Program-made: the position numbers and the translations under genes
The notes under the pieces: model-generated
Told to the model about the DNA's origin: nothing
What the model saw: the letters and a program-made list of their open reading frames with translations, nothing else
Database searches by the model: none
In this document: positions 1 to 7,913 of the stretch, one piece after another
Layout: every line of letters starts with the position of its first letter
How positions within the stretch are numbered: position 1 is the stretch's first letter
DNA from: Alphaproteobacteria bacterium
GTDB taxonomy: Bacteria; Pseudomonadota; Alphaproteobacteria; Rhodobacterales; Rhodobacteraceae
Direction of reading: 5' to 3'
Assembly (NCBI GenBank): GCA_030425395.1
Contig: JAUIAS010000027.1
Span: 1 to 45,801, forward strand
DNA length: 45,801 bases

Positions 1-119
1 GTTCGGCAGGCTGAAGGATTGGCGGCGTGTGGCGACACGATACGACAGGTGTCCGAAAGTGTTCCTATCAGCCATCGCGCTTGCTGCACTCGTCATTTAC
101 TGGCTATGAGTCCTGACCC
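1..119 (+). mobile_element. Right end of an IS5-family (IS427-type) insertion sequence
   Basis: The transposase reading frame ends at 109. It is followed directly by GAGTCCTGACCC, which resembles the terminal inverted repeat I recall for this group, and then TAA, which could be the short TNA-type target duplication. Only the right end is in the window, so the inverted repeat cannot be paired. The exact boundary (about 119 to 122) is inferred from where the Mrr-like homology resumes. Confidence 0.65.
2..109 (+). CDS. IS5-family transposase, C-terminal fragment (cut by window edge)
   Basis: The second forward frame is open from the window edge to TGA at 107-109. It reads FGRLKDWRRVATRYDRC, then a hydrophobic tail ending ALVIYWL. 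This is the very typical C-terminus of IS5/IS427-group DDE transposases, in which the last catalytic Glu lies just upstream in the E-x6-K/R helix. The N-terminal part, with the DDE residues, lies outside the window, so I cannot tell whether the transposase is intact. A different frame also stays open across this stretch and runs into the downstream Mrr remnant, but in that frame the IS part has no protein resemblance. Confidence 0.8.
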   Translation, partial: FGRLKDWRRVATRYDRCPKVFLSAIALAALVIYWL

Positions 120-276
120 TAACGCCTTGGAATACCTGAAAACCGTGAACGCACGGGTTATCACTATTGACGGCCATCGACTTGTTGATCTGATGATTGA
201 AGGTGGCGTTGGCGTGCGCGTCCGAAAGGTGTTCGAGCTCCACCGTGTCGACGAAGATTTTTTCTTGGAAGATTGA
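120..276 (+). pseudogene. Mrr-type restriction endonuclease, C-terminal remnant interrupted by the IS
   Basis: The codons after the IS end read NALEYLKTVNARVITIDG, followed by HRLVDLMIEGGVGV and an ending RVDEDFFLED. This matches the C-terminus of Mrr_cat restriction enzymes, which typically ends in a VLIDG..LA.LMI..GVGV strand-helix segment and an acidic tail. The catalytic D-QxK core of the Mrr fold should lie upstream. It is absent here because IS sequence stands in its place. The remnant keeps its own stop codon and is 13 bases upstream of an HNH nuclease gene. The upstream half may survive on the far side of the IS, outside the window. A functional product is unlikely. Confidence 0.7.
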
Positions 277-289
277 ACAAGAAAGACCG

Positions 290-604
290 ATGGCAAACAA
301 ATGGAACATACCCGCATGGTTGGAAGAAGAAGTCCGCACACGTGACTTGGTTTGCGTTTACTGCCGTAAGGCGTTCACGTCCCCCAAGGTCTCGGCACGG
401 TCCTCGCCAAGTTGGGAACATATAATCAACGATGCAGCGATTGTTACTAGGGAAAATATTGCCCTTTGCTGTCGTGGCTGTAACGCTAGCAAAGGGCAAA
501 AACGTGTCTCGGATTGGTTGCTGTCACCGTATTGCATACAAAGGGGCATTACTGCGGAAACCGTCGCGCCTGTGATACAGAAGGCTATCCGTAATGGCGA
601 GTAG
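290..604 (+). CDS. Small HNH endonuclease
   Basis: 104 residues from the ATG at 290, which has a purine-rich ribosome site (AAGAAAG) just upstream. The HNH / McrA-like fold is visible. A Cys pair at C22-x2-C25 and a second at C61-x2-C64 suit a structural zinc. H44 in the SWEHI segment is the likely catalytic or metal-binding His, and N56 with the ALCCRGCNASKG segment forms the distal half of the beta-beta-alpha-metal motif. Proteins of this size can be stand-alone nicking or restriction nucleases. The position immediately after an Mrr remnant suggests a restriction or defence patch. Its base composition is visibly less GC-rich than the genes further right, which suggests acquisition by transfer. 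No cognate methyltransferase is visible. Confidence 0.75.
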   Translation: MANKWNIPAWLEEEVRTRDLVCVYCRKAFTSPKVSARSSPSWEHIINDAAIVTRENIALCCRGCNASKGQKRVSDWLLSPYCIQRGITAETVAPVIQKAIRNGE

Positions 605-791
605 TAATCGGTTTACAACTTTTCAAACCCCACTGCGTGCGCATCTTGGACATCGGTGCAAGTTGCAGCATCCGTCACTAAAGGCTCGAAGCGGTCATTG
701 CGCTTCGAGCCCACTGTGGGTGTTCATCTGCGTCATTCACTGCAAAGGGCTGGCCGCCAATGGCGGGGCCTTTCCAGTGATATGAACCCGA

Positions 792-2087
792 TCAGAGGTT
801 GGGATAGAGCGGGAAGCGCGCGCAGAGTTCGGCGACTTCGGCGCGCACCTTGGCTTCGACGTCCGCGTTGCCGTCTTCGCCGTTGGCGGCCAGCCCGTCG
901 ACCACCTCGATAATCCAATCGGCGATCTGGCGGAACTCCGGTTCCATGAAGCCGCGCGTGGTGCCGGCGGGCGATCCAAGGCGGATGCCGCTGGTCACGG
1001 TTGGCTTTTCAGGGTCAAACGGAACGCCGTTCTTGTTGCAGGTGATATGCGCACGGCCCAGTGCCTTGTCCACGATATTGCCGGTCACGCCCTTGGGGCG
1101 CAGATCGACCAGAACGACATGGGTGTCGGTGCCGTGGGTCACGGTATCCAGGCCGCCCTTGATCAACTGATCGCTCAGGGCCTGCGCGTTCTTGATCACG
1201 TTGGCAATATAGTCCTTGAACTCGGGGCGCAGCGCTTCGCCGAAGGCAACCGCCTTTGCGGCGATCACATGCATCAGCGGGCCGCCCTGAATGCCGGGGA
1301 AAATGGCCGAGTTGAATTTCTTGGCCAGCGCCTCGTCATTGGTCAGGATCATGCCGCCGCGCGGGCCGCGCAGGGTCTTGTGCGTGGTGGTGGTGGCCAC
1401 ATGCGCATGCGGGAACGGCGATGGGTGCAGGCCAGCCGCAACCAGACCCGCGAAATGCGCCATGTCCACATGCAGATACGCCCCGACGCTGTCGGCGATT
1501 TCGCGCATCCGTGCGAAATCTATCTGGCGCGGAATGGCGGAGCCGCCGGCGATGATCATCTTGGGCTTGTGTTCCTCGGCCAGTGCCGCGACCTGATCAT
1601 AGTCCAGCAGGTTGTCCTGCTTGCGCACGCCGTATTGAATGGCGTTGAACCACTTGCCCGACTGGTTCGGGGCGGCCCCGTGGGTCAGGTGGCCACCGGC
1701 ATCAAGGCTCATGCCCAGAATGGTGTCGCCGGGTTTGAGCAGCGCCTGAAACACACCCTGATTAGCCTGGCTGCCCGAATTGGGCTGAACATTGGCAAAG
1801 CCGCAACCGAAGAGTTCCTTGGCCCGGTCAATCGCGAGGTTCTCGGCGATGTCGACATACTGGCACCCGCCATAGTAGCGCCGCCCGGGATAGCCCTCGG
1901 CATATTTGTTCGTCATCACGCTGCCCTGCGCTTCCATCACGGCGGCGGAGACAATGTTTTCCGAGGCGATCAGCTCGATCTCGTCGCGCTGACGGCCCAG
2001 TTCTGAACGGATCGCGCCGAACAGTTCGGCGTCGCGGGTTTCAAGGGACTCTGTGAAAAAGCCCGTATCACGGGGGGGGACAGTCAT
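792..2087 (-). CDS. glyA: Serine hydroxymethyltransferase
   Basis: 431 residues, the normal size of the bacterial enzyme. It interconverts serine plus tetrahydrofolate with glycine plus 5,10-methylene-tetrahydrofolate in the cytosol, using PLP. The N-terminal [11 protein letters not shown] segment (residues 37-47) and the PLP-lysine motif [14 protein letters not shown], with the Schiff-base Lys at 237, are clear. The frame is open further upstream to 2264, but the start at 2087 gives the usual family N-terminus and has GGAG about ten bases before it. The gene is transcribed away from nadK, with 170 bases between them. I saw no glycine riboswitch in the leader. Its 3' end faces the HNH gene. 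Confidence 0.97.
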   Translation of the reverse strand: MTVPPRDTGFFTESLETRDAELFGAIRSELGRQRDEIELIASENIVSAAVMEAQGSVMTNKYAEGYPGRRYYGGCQYVDIAENLAIDRAKELFGCGFANVQPNSGSQANQGVFQALLKPGDTILGMSLDAGGHLTHGAAPNQSGKWFNAIQYGVRKQDNLLDYDQVAALAEEHKPKMIIAGGSAIPRQIDFARMREIADSVGAYLHVDMAHFAGLVAAGLHPSPFPHAHVATTTTHKTLRGPRGGMILTNDEALAKKFNSAIFPGIQGGPLMHVIAAKAVAFGEALRPEFKDYIANVIKNAQALSDQLIKGGLDTVTHGTDTHVVLVDLRPKGVTGNIVDKALGRAHITCNKNGVPFDPEKPTVTSGIRLGSPAGTTRGFMEPEFRQIADWIIEVVDGLAANGEDGNADVEAKVRAEVAELCARFPLYPNL

Positions 2088-2212
2088 GGATGGTATCTCC
2101 GCTGTGCTGCGTGGAACTGGCGGCGTTCCTATCGGAAACACGGGCGGTGGAAAAGGCCGATATACGACGATTTTCCGGGGCGCTGCGTCAAGGCTGGCCT
2201 TTGGCGGCAACA

Positions 2213-2232
2213 TATGTTTGTTTCGGAACATA
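2213..2232. promoter_or_regulatory. Inverted repeat in the glyA/nadK divergent promoter region
   Basis: TATGTT, an 8-base spacer, then AACATA form a perfect 6-bp inverted repeat. It stands out as an AT-rich patch in a GC-rich region, about 25 bases before the nadK start. It could be an operator or promoter element. No regulator is assigned. Confidence 0.35.
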
Positions 2233-2257
2233 ACGTATCGGGTCGGAAACCTGCGCC

Positions 2258-3019
2258 ATGGCACTCAAGATCGCTTTTCTGGCAAGCCCCGCCCCGGTGG
2301 CGCAAACCGCCCGCGCGGCGTTGATCGGGCGGTATGGCAATTGCGCACCCGAAGACGCGGGCGTGATCGTGGCGCTTGGCGGGGACGGGTTCATGCTGCA
2401 AACGCTCCACGCGACACAGCACCTGCCCGCGCCGGTTTACGGGATGAACCGGGGCACCATCGGCTTTCTGATGAACGAATATAACGAAAGCGATCTGCCC
2501 GCGCGTCTGGACGTGGCGCAGGAAGAGGTCATCAATCCCCTGTCGATGACAGCTCAGGATCAGGCCGGAACCATGCACCGCGCGCTGGCCATCAACGAAG
2601 TCTCGTTGCTGCGCGCAGGCCCGCAGGCGGCCAAGCTGCGGATCACCGTCGACGACCGGCTGCGTCTTCAGGAACTGGTCTGCGACGGGGCGCTGGTGGC
2701 GACCCCGGCGGGATCAACCGCCTACAACTATTCGGCCCACGGCCCGATCTTGCCCATCGGATCGGATGTGCTGGCGCTGACGGCGGTCGCGGCATTTCGC
2801 CCCCGGCGCTGGCGGGGCGCGCTTTTGCCAAAGACCGCAAAGGTGCGCTTTGATGTGCTCGAGCCGGACAAACGCCCGGTCATGGCCGAAGGCGATTCGG
2901 TCTCGTTTGCCGATATTGATTGGGTGGAGATCCGCTCAGAACCCAGTATCGCCCACCGCATCCTGTTCGATCCGGGCCACGGTCTGGAAGAACGCCTCAT
3001 CGCCGAGCAGTTCAGCTGA
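2258..3019 (+). CDS. nadK: NAD kinase
   Basis: 253 residues. It phosphorylates NAD to NADP with ATP (or polyphosphate in some families). The GGDG motif is at residues 41-44, within [12 protein letters not shown]. The second conserved site, NE, is at 113-114 in [11 protein letters not shown], and a glycine-rich [14 protein letters not shown] segment follows. The length and the lack of an N-terminal extension fit the alphaproteobacterial type. The start at 2258 is preceded by GGAAA. It is divergent from glyA, so folate/one-carbon and NADP supply share one promoter region. A short GC hairpin follows the stop. Confidence 0.95.
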   Translation: MALKIAFLASPAPVAQTARAALIGRYGNCAPEDAGVIVALGGDGFMLQTLHATQHLPAPVYGMNRGTIGFLMNEYNESDLPARLDVAQEEVINPLSMTAQDQAGTMHRALAINEVSLLRAGPQAAKLRITVDDRLRLQELVCDGALVATPAGSTAYNYSAHGPILPIGSDVLALTAVAAFRPRRWRGALLPKTAKVRFDVLEPDKRPVMAEGDSVSFADIDWVEIRSEPSIAHRILFDPGHGLEERLIAEQFS

Positions 3020-3028
3020 GACAAAGGC

Positions 3029-3045
3029 GCCCCGCTGCGCGGGGC
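3029..3045 (+). terminator. GC hairpin after nadK
   Basis: GCCCCGC, TGC loop, GCGGGGC, followed by ATTGT. The stem is perfect but the U tract is poor, so this is a weak candidate terminator or 3' stabilising hairpin. Confidence 0.4.
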
Positions 3046-3156
3046 ATTGTCATGGGTGATGCGCCGTGCCTTGCACGCCGCAGGGGCTGCGTCCAGCGGG
3101 CGCGGATCAAGCCGGCAAAGTGCCTGCGTTGAGGTTCGGCAAACGGGCCCCCCGTC

Positions 3157-3233
3157 TTCTGGTCCGAAATACTCCGGTGAAAGGCGCGCAAGGCGCGGCG
3201 GGTGGCAAGGGGGGGCAGAGCCCCCTAGCCACC
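3157..3233 (-). repeat. Dispersed hairpin element, copy 1
   Basis: Read on the minus strand, this runs from a GGTGGC-TA-GGGGG hairpin with a CTCTG loop, through spacer, to GGAGTATTTCGGACCAGAAGA. The same order (GGGGGC-TCT-GCCCCC hairpin, then CCGGGATATTT and a GCAAGAGAAA purine block) recurs at about 26597-26661. The hairpin overlaps the stop codon of the hydroxylase gene and would act as its 3' end. The middle part of the two copies differs. Confidence 0.5.
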
Positions 3234-4205
3234 CTGAAACCGTTTGCGGCGCTCCCGGATGGCCGCGTCGGCCTCTGCCGTTCCGTCATGGAACGAGCCG
3301 AAGAACTTGTCCCACGGAATCTCGAGCGAGCCATAATTGCATTCGAAATACCGGTGGTGCATCTGGTGGTGAAAGGTGCCCAGTCGCATCCGGTTCTTGT
3401 CGGCGACCAACACGCCTTCGAACCCGGTATGCGTGGTTGCGGCGGTCAGCGCGTAATATTGCAAGTGATACAGGATGTGCACCGGACCGGCGGGAATGAC
3501 GAAATGCACCAGCACCGACCCAAGGAAAAGCAGGTGTTCCACCGGATGCATCGACAGACCCGACCACGGGCCGACATTGATATTGCGGTGATGCAGGGCG
3601 TGGATATGGCGATACAGGAACGGCACATGCAAAAGCCGGTGTATCCAGTAGAAATAAAAGCTTTCCCAGATCGGGATCACGAGGAACAGGGCAATGAACC
3701 AGACCGGGTTGTCCGACCATGAGATCACCGGGGCATATCCGTTGGCCATCGCCCAGAACAACAGCGCCTCATAGCCTGTCCAGATGGTCACGCCGCTGGC
3801 AAGCGTCCAGAACATGTTGTCGCGCACCTGACCGCCAAGGGTGAACTGGCGTCCGTTGCGCATCAGCGGGCGCGGATCGTATTTGAGCTTTTGTCCCTGT
3901 TTGGAGAAGCTGTAGAAATACAGATGCAGCCCGCCCGCAACCGCGATCATCAGGATCAGGTTGCGCGCGTAGATCTCCAGCACCCAACCGGCGGCAAAGC
4001 TGCGGGTTTCCTCCAGCGGCGGCTGAAACCATGTGACCGTGATCAGCGCAAGGCCAACGATGATCAGGCGTTCGGTGATCAGGAACCATGAATTCCAGAT
4101 CCAGCGCAGCATATCCATCGGTCTGGGGGGCCAGGCAAAGAACGGTGACACGCGCAGCGGCACCGGAGGTGTATGGTGCCAACCTTTCAGGGGGGAGCGT
4201 TGCAT
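3225..4205 (-). CDS. Sterol desaturase / fatty-acid hydroxylase family protein
   Basis: 326 residues, an integral membrane di-iron oxygenase. The eight-His pattern of the superfamily is present: H189RLLH193, H202ALHH206 and H279-H280-x2-H283-H284 in HHQMHHRYFECNYG, plus H220/H224 in HPVEH. Hydrophobic spans lie near residues 41-60, 80-95, 133-155 and 168-186. Substrate cannot be read from sequence. Relatives act on sterols, carotenoids, fatty acids or alkylglycerols, and many Rhodobacterales carry paralogues of unknown role. I chose the start at 4205 because GGAGA stands eight bases before it. An in-frame ATG at 4235 is possible but has a weaker site. It is divergent from the LysE gene. Confidence 0.85.
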   Translation of the reverse strand: MQRSPLKGWHHTPPVPLRVSPFFAWPPRPMDMLRWIWNSWFLITERLIIVGLALITVTWFQPPLEETRSFAAGWVLEIYARNLILMIAVAGGLHLYFYSFSKQGQKLKYDPRPLMRNGRQFTLGGQVRDNMFWTLASGVTIWTGYEALLFWAMANGYAPVISWSDNPVWFIALFLVIPIWESFYFYWIHRLLHVPFLYRHIHALHHRNINVGPWSGLSMHPVEHLLFLGSVLVHFVIPAGPVHILYHLQYYALTAATTHTGFEGVLVADKNRMRLGTFHHQMHHRYFECNYGSLEIPWDKFFGSFHDGTAEADAAIRERRKRFQGG

Positions 4206-4355
4206 TGGCGTTTCTCCGTCTGGTCTCGGCGTCATTGTCAGAGCCTGCGTGCGATGTTGGCAATTCCCGCGCGCGGTGGCAAGACTGCGCCCGATTGCAG
4301 GCCGCAACGCAACGGATGCGTGGCAACTGGCACGGCAGAGCGAAAGGAACAGGGG

Positions 4356-4955
4356 ATGCTGGCAAGCGCGGTTTCGGGGTTTTCCCTAGGTCTGGGGCTT
4401 ATTCTCGCCATCGGGTCGCAGAATGCCTTTGTGCTGCGGCAAGGGTTGCGGGCGCAGCATGTTGTCTGGGTCTGTCTGGTTTGCGCGGTTTCCGACGCGA
4501 TTCTGATCGCGGCGGGGGTGTTTGGCTTTGGGGCGTTGGCGCAGGCTGTTCCGGGGTTTGAGACGGCGATGCGCTATGGCGGGGCAGCGTTTCTGCTGTG
4601 GTATGGCGCGCGCAGTTTCCGCGCGGCATGGCGCGGCGGGGATGCGTTGCGCGCGGGTGGCGATGGCGGTTCCGGGCTGGGCGCGGCCGTGATGACGGCG
4701 CTGGCGCTGACCTGGCTCAATCCACATGTGTATCTGGATACGGTGGTTTTGCTGGGATCGGTATCGGCCCAATATCCCTATCCCACGGCGTTTGCGGCAG
4801 GAGCGATGACGGCCAGCGTGGTGTTCTTCTTTTCGCTGGGCTTCGGGGCGCGGTTGCTTGCGCCGTTCTTTGCGAAGCCTTCGGCCTGGCGGGCGCTGGA
4901 TCTGGTGGTTGGTGCGACGATGTGGACGATCGCCGTAAAACTAATTGTCATGTGA
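4356..4955 (+). CDS. argO: LysE/ArgO-type amino-acid exporter
   Basis: 199 residues with about six hydrophobic segments, the normal size for LysE transporters. The N-terminal signature SLGLGLILAIGSQNAFVLRQGL and the mid-protein LTWLNPHVYLDTVVLLGS segment are hallmarks of the LysE/ArgO branch, which exports basic amino acids such as arginine and lysine through the inner membrane. The ATG at 4356 has AGGAACAGGGG immediately upstream. No LysG/ArgP regulator is adjacent, which is unusual because many argO genes are controlled by a neighbouring LysR regulator. It lies 39 bases upstream of a DMT permease gene in the same direction, so the two may be co-transcribed. Substrate preference is inferred. 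Confidence 0.85.
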   Translation: MLASAVSGFSLGLGLILAIGSQNAFVLRQGLRAQHVVWVCLVCAVSDAILIAAGVFGFGALAQAVPGFETAMRYGGAAFLLWYGARSFRAAWRGGDALRAGGDGGSGLGAAVMTALALTWLNPHVYLDTVVLLGSVSAQYPYPTAFAAGAMTASVVFFFSLGFGARLLAPFFAKPSAWRALDLVVGATMWTIAVKLIVM

Positions 4956-4994
4956 AGGGTTGCGCCTCGTGCATCTAAGGGTGTTCATAGACAT

Positions 4995-5900
4995 ATGCAA
5001 AACCCCGAACAGCATCGCCCTCTTCTCGGAATATTCTGGATGCTCGTCACCGGCCTGTCGTTTGTTGCCGTCACGGCGCTGGTCAAGGTCATGGGCAAGG
5101 GCATGCCCCCGGCAGAGGCCGCGTTCATCCGTTATGCAATGGGGCTGGTCTTTGTGATGCCGGTGCTCAGGACGCTGGTGGACGCGCATCTGACCGCGCG
5201 GCTTTGGGGGTTGTTCGCGGTGCGCGGGTTCCTGCACGCGATCGGTGTCATTCTGTGGTTCTTTGCGATGACCCGCATCCCGTTGGCCGAGGTGACGGCG
5301 ATGAACTACCTCGCGCCGGTCTATGTCACCATCGGGGCCGCGCTGTTTCTGGGGGAAAAACTGGCGGCGCGGCGCATTCTGGCTGTGGTGGCCGCTTTGG
5401 TCGGGGCGGCAATCATCCTGCGTCCGGGATTTCGCGATCTGAGCCTCGGGCACGCGGCGATGCTGGTCAATGCGGTCGTCTTTGCGGTGTCCTACATGGT
5501 GGCCAAGGTATTGGTCGATGAGGCCAAGCCAAGCCTTGTGGTGGCGATGTTGTCCATCTGGGTCACGATTGCGCTGGCGCCGTTTGCGATGGCCGATTGG
5601 GTCACGCCGACATGGCGGGAGCTGGCCATCCTGTTCGGGGTGGCGTGTTTTGCCACGGCGGGCCATTTTTCGATGACCTTGGCGTTTCGCGCGGCACCGC
5701 TGACGGTGACGCAGCCGGTCACGTTCTTGCAACTGGTATGGGCCACGGCGCTGGGCGCTCTGTTTTTTGCCGAACCGGTGGATATCTTCGTGGTGCTGGG
5801 CGGCACGGTGATCCTGTCGGCGGTGACCTTCATCACATGGCGCGAAGCGGTTCTGCGTCGGCAGCCAATCACGCCGCCGACACCGGCGACCAAGCTCTAG
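4995..5900 (+). CDS. DMT-superfamily (EamA) permease
   Basis: 301 residues with about ten hydrophobic segments arranged as two EamA halves. The halves are roughly residues 8-140, with GLSFVAVTALVKVMGKGMPPAEAAFIRY near the start, and 148-285. The family moves metabolites such as amino acids, purines or sugars across the inner membrane, and the cargo cannot be told from sequence. It follows argO by 39 bases in the same direction. Its 3' end overlaps the 3' end of choV by four bases (5897-5900), so the two convergent transcripts run into each other. No ribosome site stands out. Confidence 0.85.
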   Translation: MQNPEQHRPLLGIFWMLVTGLSFVAVTALVKVMGKGMPPAEAAFIRYAMGLVFVMPVLRTLVDAHLTARLWGLFAVRGFLHAIGVILWFFAMTRIPLAEVTAMNYLAPVYVTIGAALFLGEKLAARRILAVVAALVGAAIILRPGFRDLSLGHAAMLVNAVVFAVSYMVAKVLVDEAKPSLVVAMLSIWVTIALAPFAMADWVTPTWRELAILFGVACFATAGHFSMTLAFRAAPLTVTQPVTFLQLVWATALGALFFAEPVDIFVVLGGTVILSAVTFITWREAVLRRQPITPPTPATKL

Positions 5901-6952
5901 CCGCGCGGATTGACCAGCCGGGACAGGATGCTTGAGGGCTGGACCTGTCCGATCACCACACCGTTTTGCGTAATGGCAACGGGGCGGGTTTGGCGCGCGG
6001 CCAGCGCCATGACATCCTTGATCTGCGTGTTGTAGGGCAGGCTGCCGCGGGCGGTTCCGTCCGCCGGCTCCATCACGTCATGCGCGCGCAGAACGCCCAA
6101 GGGGTTCATGTGGGCGACGAAATCCGCCACGTAATCCGTCGCGGGGTTGGTAAAGATATCCTGCGGCGTGCCGCATTGCACGATGCGCCCGCCTTCCATG
6201 ATGGCGATGCGGTTGCCGATCTTGAAGGCTTCGTCCAGATCGTGGCTGACAAAGACAATCGTGCGCTTCAGCGTTTGTTGCAGTTCAAGAAGTTCATCCT
6301 GCAACCGGGTGCGGATCAGAGGATCAAGCGCGCTGAAGGGTTCGTCCATCAACAGGATGGGGGCCTCGGTCGCAAAGGCGCGGGCAAGGCCCACGCGCTG
6401 TTGCATGCCGCCGGACAGTTCGCCCACCTTGCGTTCGGCCCAGTCAGACAGGCCAACAAGTGAGAGCTGGGTATCGACACGGTCCTGACGTTCGGGCTTG
6501 GCTATGCCAGCCAGTTCCAGACCCAGCCCGACATTTTCGCGCACGGTGCGCCACGGCAGCAGGCCGAATTGTTGAAACACCATTGCGACGTGGTTGGCGC
6601 GCAACCGGCGCAGGGTGGCGGCGTCGGCGTGGGTGACGTCCACCAGTTGATCGCCATCCCACACCCGCGCCGTGCCGCGCACAACCGGATTGAGTCCGTT
6701 GACCGCGCGCAGCAGCGTGGATTTTCCCGATCCCGACAACCCCATGAGAACGAGGATCTCGCCCTGGGCCACGGTCAGCGAACAGTTGTGCACACCCAGA
6801 ACCTGTCCGCAGGCCTCCTGAACCTCGGGGCGGGACTGGCCCTTGTCCATGAGGGGCAGGGCCTTTTCCGGGCGGTCGCCAAACACGATTGAGACATTGT
6901 CGAACTCGACCGCGATGCCTGCAGGGGTTTCAGGATCGGTTACAGGTGTCAT
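5897..6952 (-). CDS. choV: Choline/betaine ABC transporter, ATP-binding subunit
   Basis: 351 residues. It energises uptake of choline or glycine betaine. Walker A is GLSGSGKST (around residue 91), the Q-loop QQFGLLPWRTV follows, then the signature LSGGMQQRVGLARA, Walker B ILLMDEPFSALDPL and the switch His in VSHDLDEA. A C-terminal CBS-like tail from about residue 290 is typical of the ProV/OpuAA/ChoV group. The N-terminus has the diagnostic insertion before Walker A seen in ChoV. Start and stop overlap with choW (TGATG), so translation is coupled. It is the last gene of choX-choW-choV. Confidence 0.93.
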   Translation of the reverse strand: MTPVTDPETPAGIAVEFDNVSIVFGDRPEKALPLMDKGQSRPEVQEACGQVLGVHNCSLTVAQGEILVLMGLSGSGKSTLLRAVNGLNPVVRGTARVWDGDQLVDVTHADAATLRRLRANHVAMVFQQFGLLPWRTVRENVGLGLELAGIAKPERQDRVDTQLSLVGLSDWAERKVGELSGGMQQRVGLARAFATEAPILLMDEPFSALDPLIRTRLQDELLELQQTLKRTIVFVSHDLDEAFKIGNRIAIMEGGRIVQCGTPQDIFTNPATDYVADFVAHMNPLGVLRAHDVMEPADGTARGSLPYNTQIKDVMALAARQTRPVAITQNGVVIGQVQPSSILSRLVNPRG

Positions 6953-7785
6953 CAGTCACGCTCCTTGCGCAGCATCCGGTCGAGCATGATCGCCACGACC
7001 ACAATCACGATCCCGGATTCAAAGCCAAGCGCAGTGTTGACCGAATTCAGCGCCCTGACCACCGGCACGCCCAGCCCGTCGGCCCCAACAAGGGCTGCGA
7101 TCACCACCATGGACAGCGACAGCATGATCGTCTGGTTCAGCCCGGTCATGATCTGCGGCATCGCATAGGGCAGTTCGACCTTCCACAGGGTCTGGCGCGG
7201 GGTTGCGCCAAACGCCTGCGCCGCCTCAAGCAGGGGTTGCGGCGTTGAAGCGATGCCAAGCTGGGTCAGGCGGATTGGGGCGGGCAGCACAAAGATCACC
7301 GTGGCGATCAGGCCGGGCACCATGCCGATGCCGAAAAACACGATCGCGGGGATCAGATAGACAAAGGTGGGCAGGGTCTGCATCAGGTCGAGCACAGGCC
7401 GCATCGCCGCGTAGAGCCGGGGCCGGTGCGCCGCCGCAATGCCGATGGGCACTCCGATCCCCATACACACCACACAGGCCGACAGAACCAGCGTGAGGCT
7501 TTCGGTGGTTTCCTCCCAATAGCCCTGATTGAGGATGAACAGGAATCCGACCACCACCAGAACCGCAGGCGCGATGCGCCGTTGCAGCCCATAGGTCATT
7601 GCCGCGAATACTCCGATGATGAACAGCGGGTGCGGCGTCTGCAAGACCCACAGGATGGCATCAATGAGCCACTCCAACGCGATGGACATGCCTTCGAACA
7701 GAACCGAAAAGTTGTCCTGCAACCAATCGAACATCCCCGCCGCCCATTTGCCGATGGGGATCTTGTTGTCTGTCAGCCAGTCCAT
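6952..7785 (-). CDS. choW: Choline/betaine ABC transporter, permease subunit
   Basis: 277 residues, a ProW/OpuAB-like inner-membrane permease. A short amphipathic N-terminus (MDWLTDNKIPIGKWAAG) precedes about six or seven hydrophobic spans. The cytoplasmic EAA coupling loop is seen as EAAQAFGATPRQTLWKVELP. The ATG at 7785 has AAGG upstream and matches the usual N-terminus. A GTG eight codons earlier (7809) has no ribosome site. It is separated from choX by 128 bases that contain a strong hairpin, and it overlaps choV by one base. Confidence 0.93.
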   Translation of the reverse strand: MDWLTDNKIPIGKWAAGMFDWLQDNFSVLFEGMSIALEWLIDAILWVLQTPHPLFIIGVFAAMTYGLQRRIAPAVLVVVGFLFILNQGYWEETTESLTLVLSACVVCMGIGVPIGIAAAHRPRLYAAMRPVLDLMQTLPTFVYLIPAIVFFGIGMVPGLIATVIFVLPAPIRLTQLGIASTPQPLLEAAQAFGATPRQTLWKVELPYAMPQIMTGLNQTIMLSLSMVVIAALVGADGLGVPVVRALNSVNTALGFESGIVIVVVAIMLDRMLRKERD

Positions 7786-7882
7786 TTTGTTCGCCTTGTC
7801 CAAGGTCACGAGGTGCGGGCAGCGTTTCCGCTCCGTTCAGCGCAGCACCGGATGGAAGGATCAAACCGGGGTGCGCCGGGAT

Positions 7883-7905
7883 GGCCCCGCCTGAGAGGCG
7901 GGGCC
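7883..7905 (-). promoter_or_regulatory. Strong stem-loop between choX and choW
   Basis: GGCCCCGCC, TGAGA loop, GGCGGGGCC: a perfect 9-bp GC stem just after the choX stop and before choW, with no U tract. Hairpins in this position between a binding-protein gene and its permease usually protect the upstream mRNA or attenuate read-through. That would give more ChoX than ChoW/ChoV. Confidence 0.6.
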
Positions 7906-7913
7906 ACTGCCGA

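Noticed and set aside
2088-2257. Glycine riboswitch upstream of glyA
   Set aside because: I could not fold the tandem glycine aptamer pattern from this leader.
4173-4355. Longer N-terminus for the LysE-type exporter
   Set aside because: The extra residues are hydrophilic and unlike the family, and they overlap the divergent hydroxylase gene.
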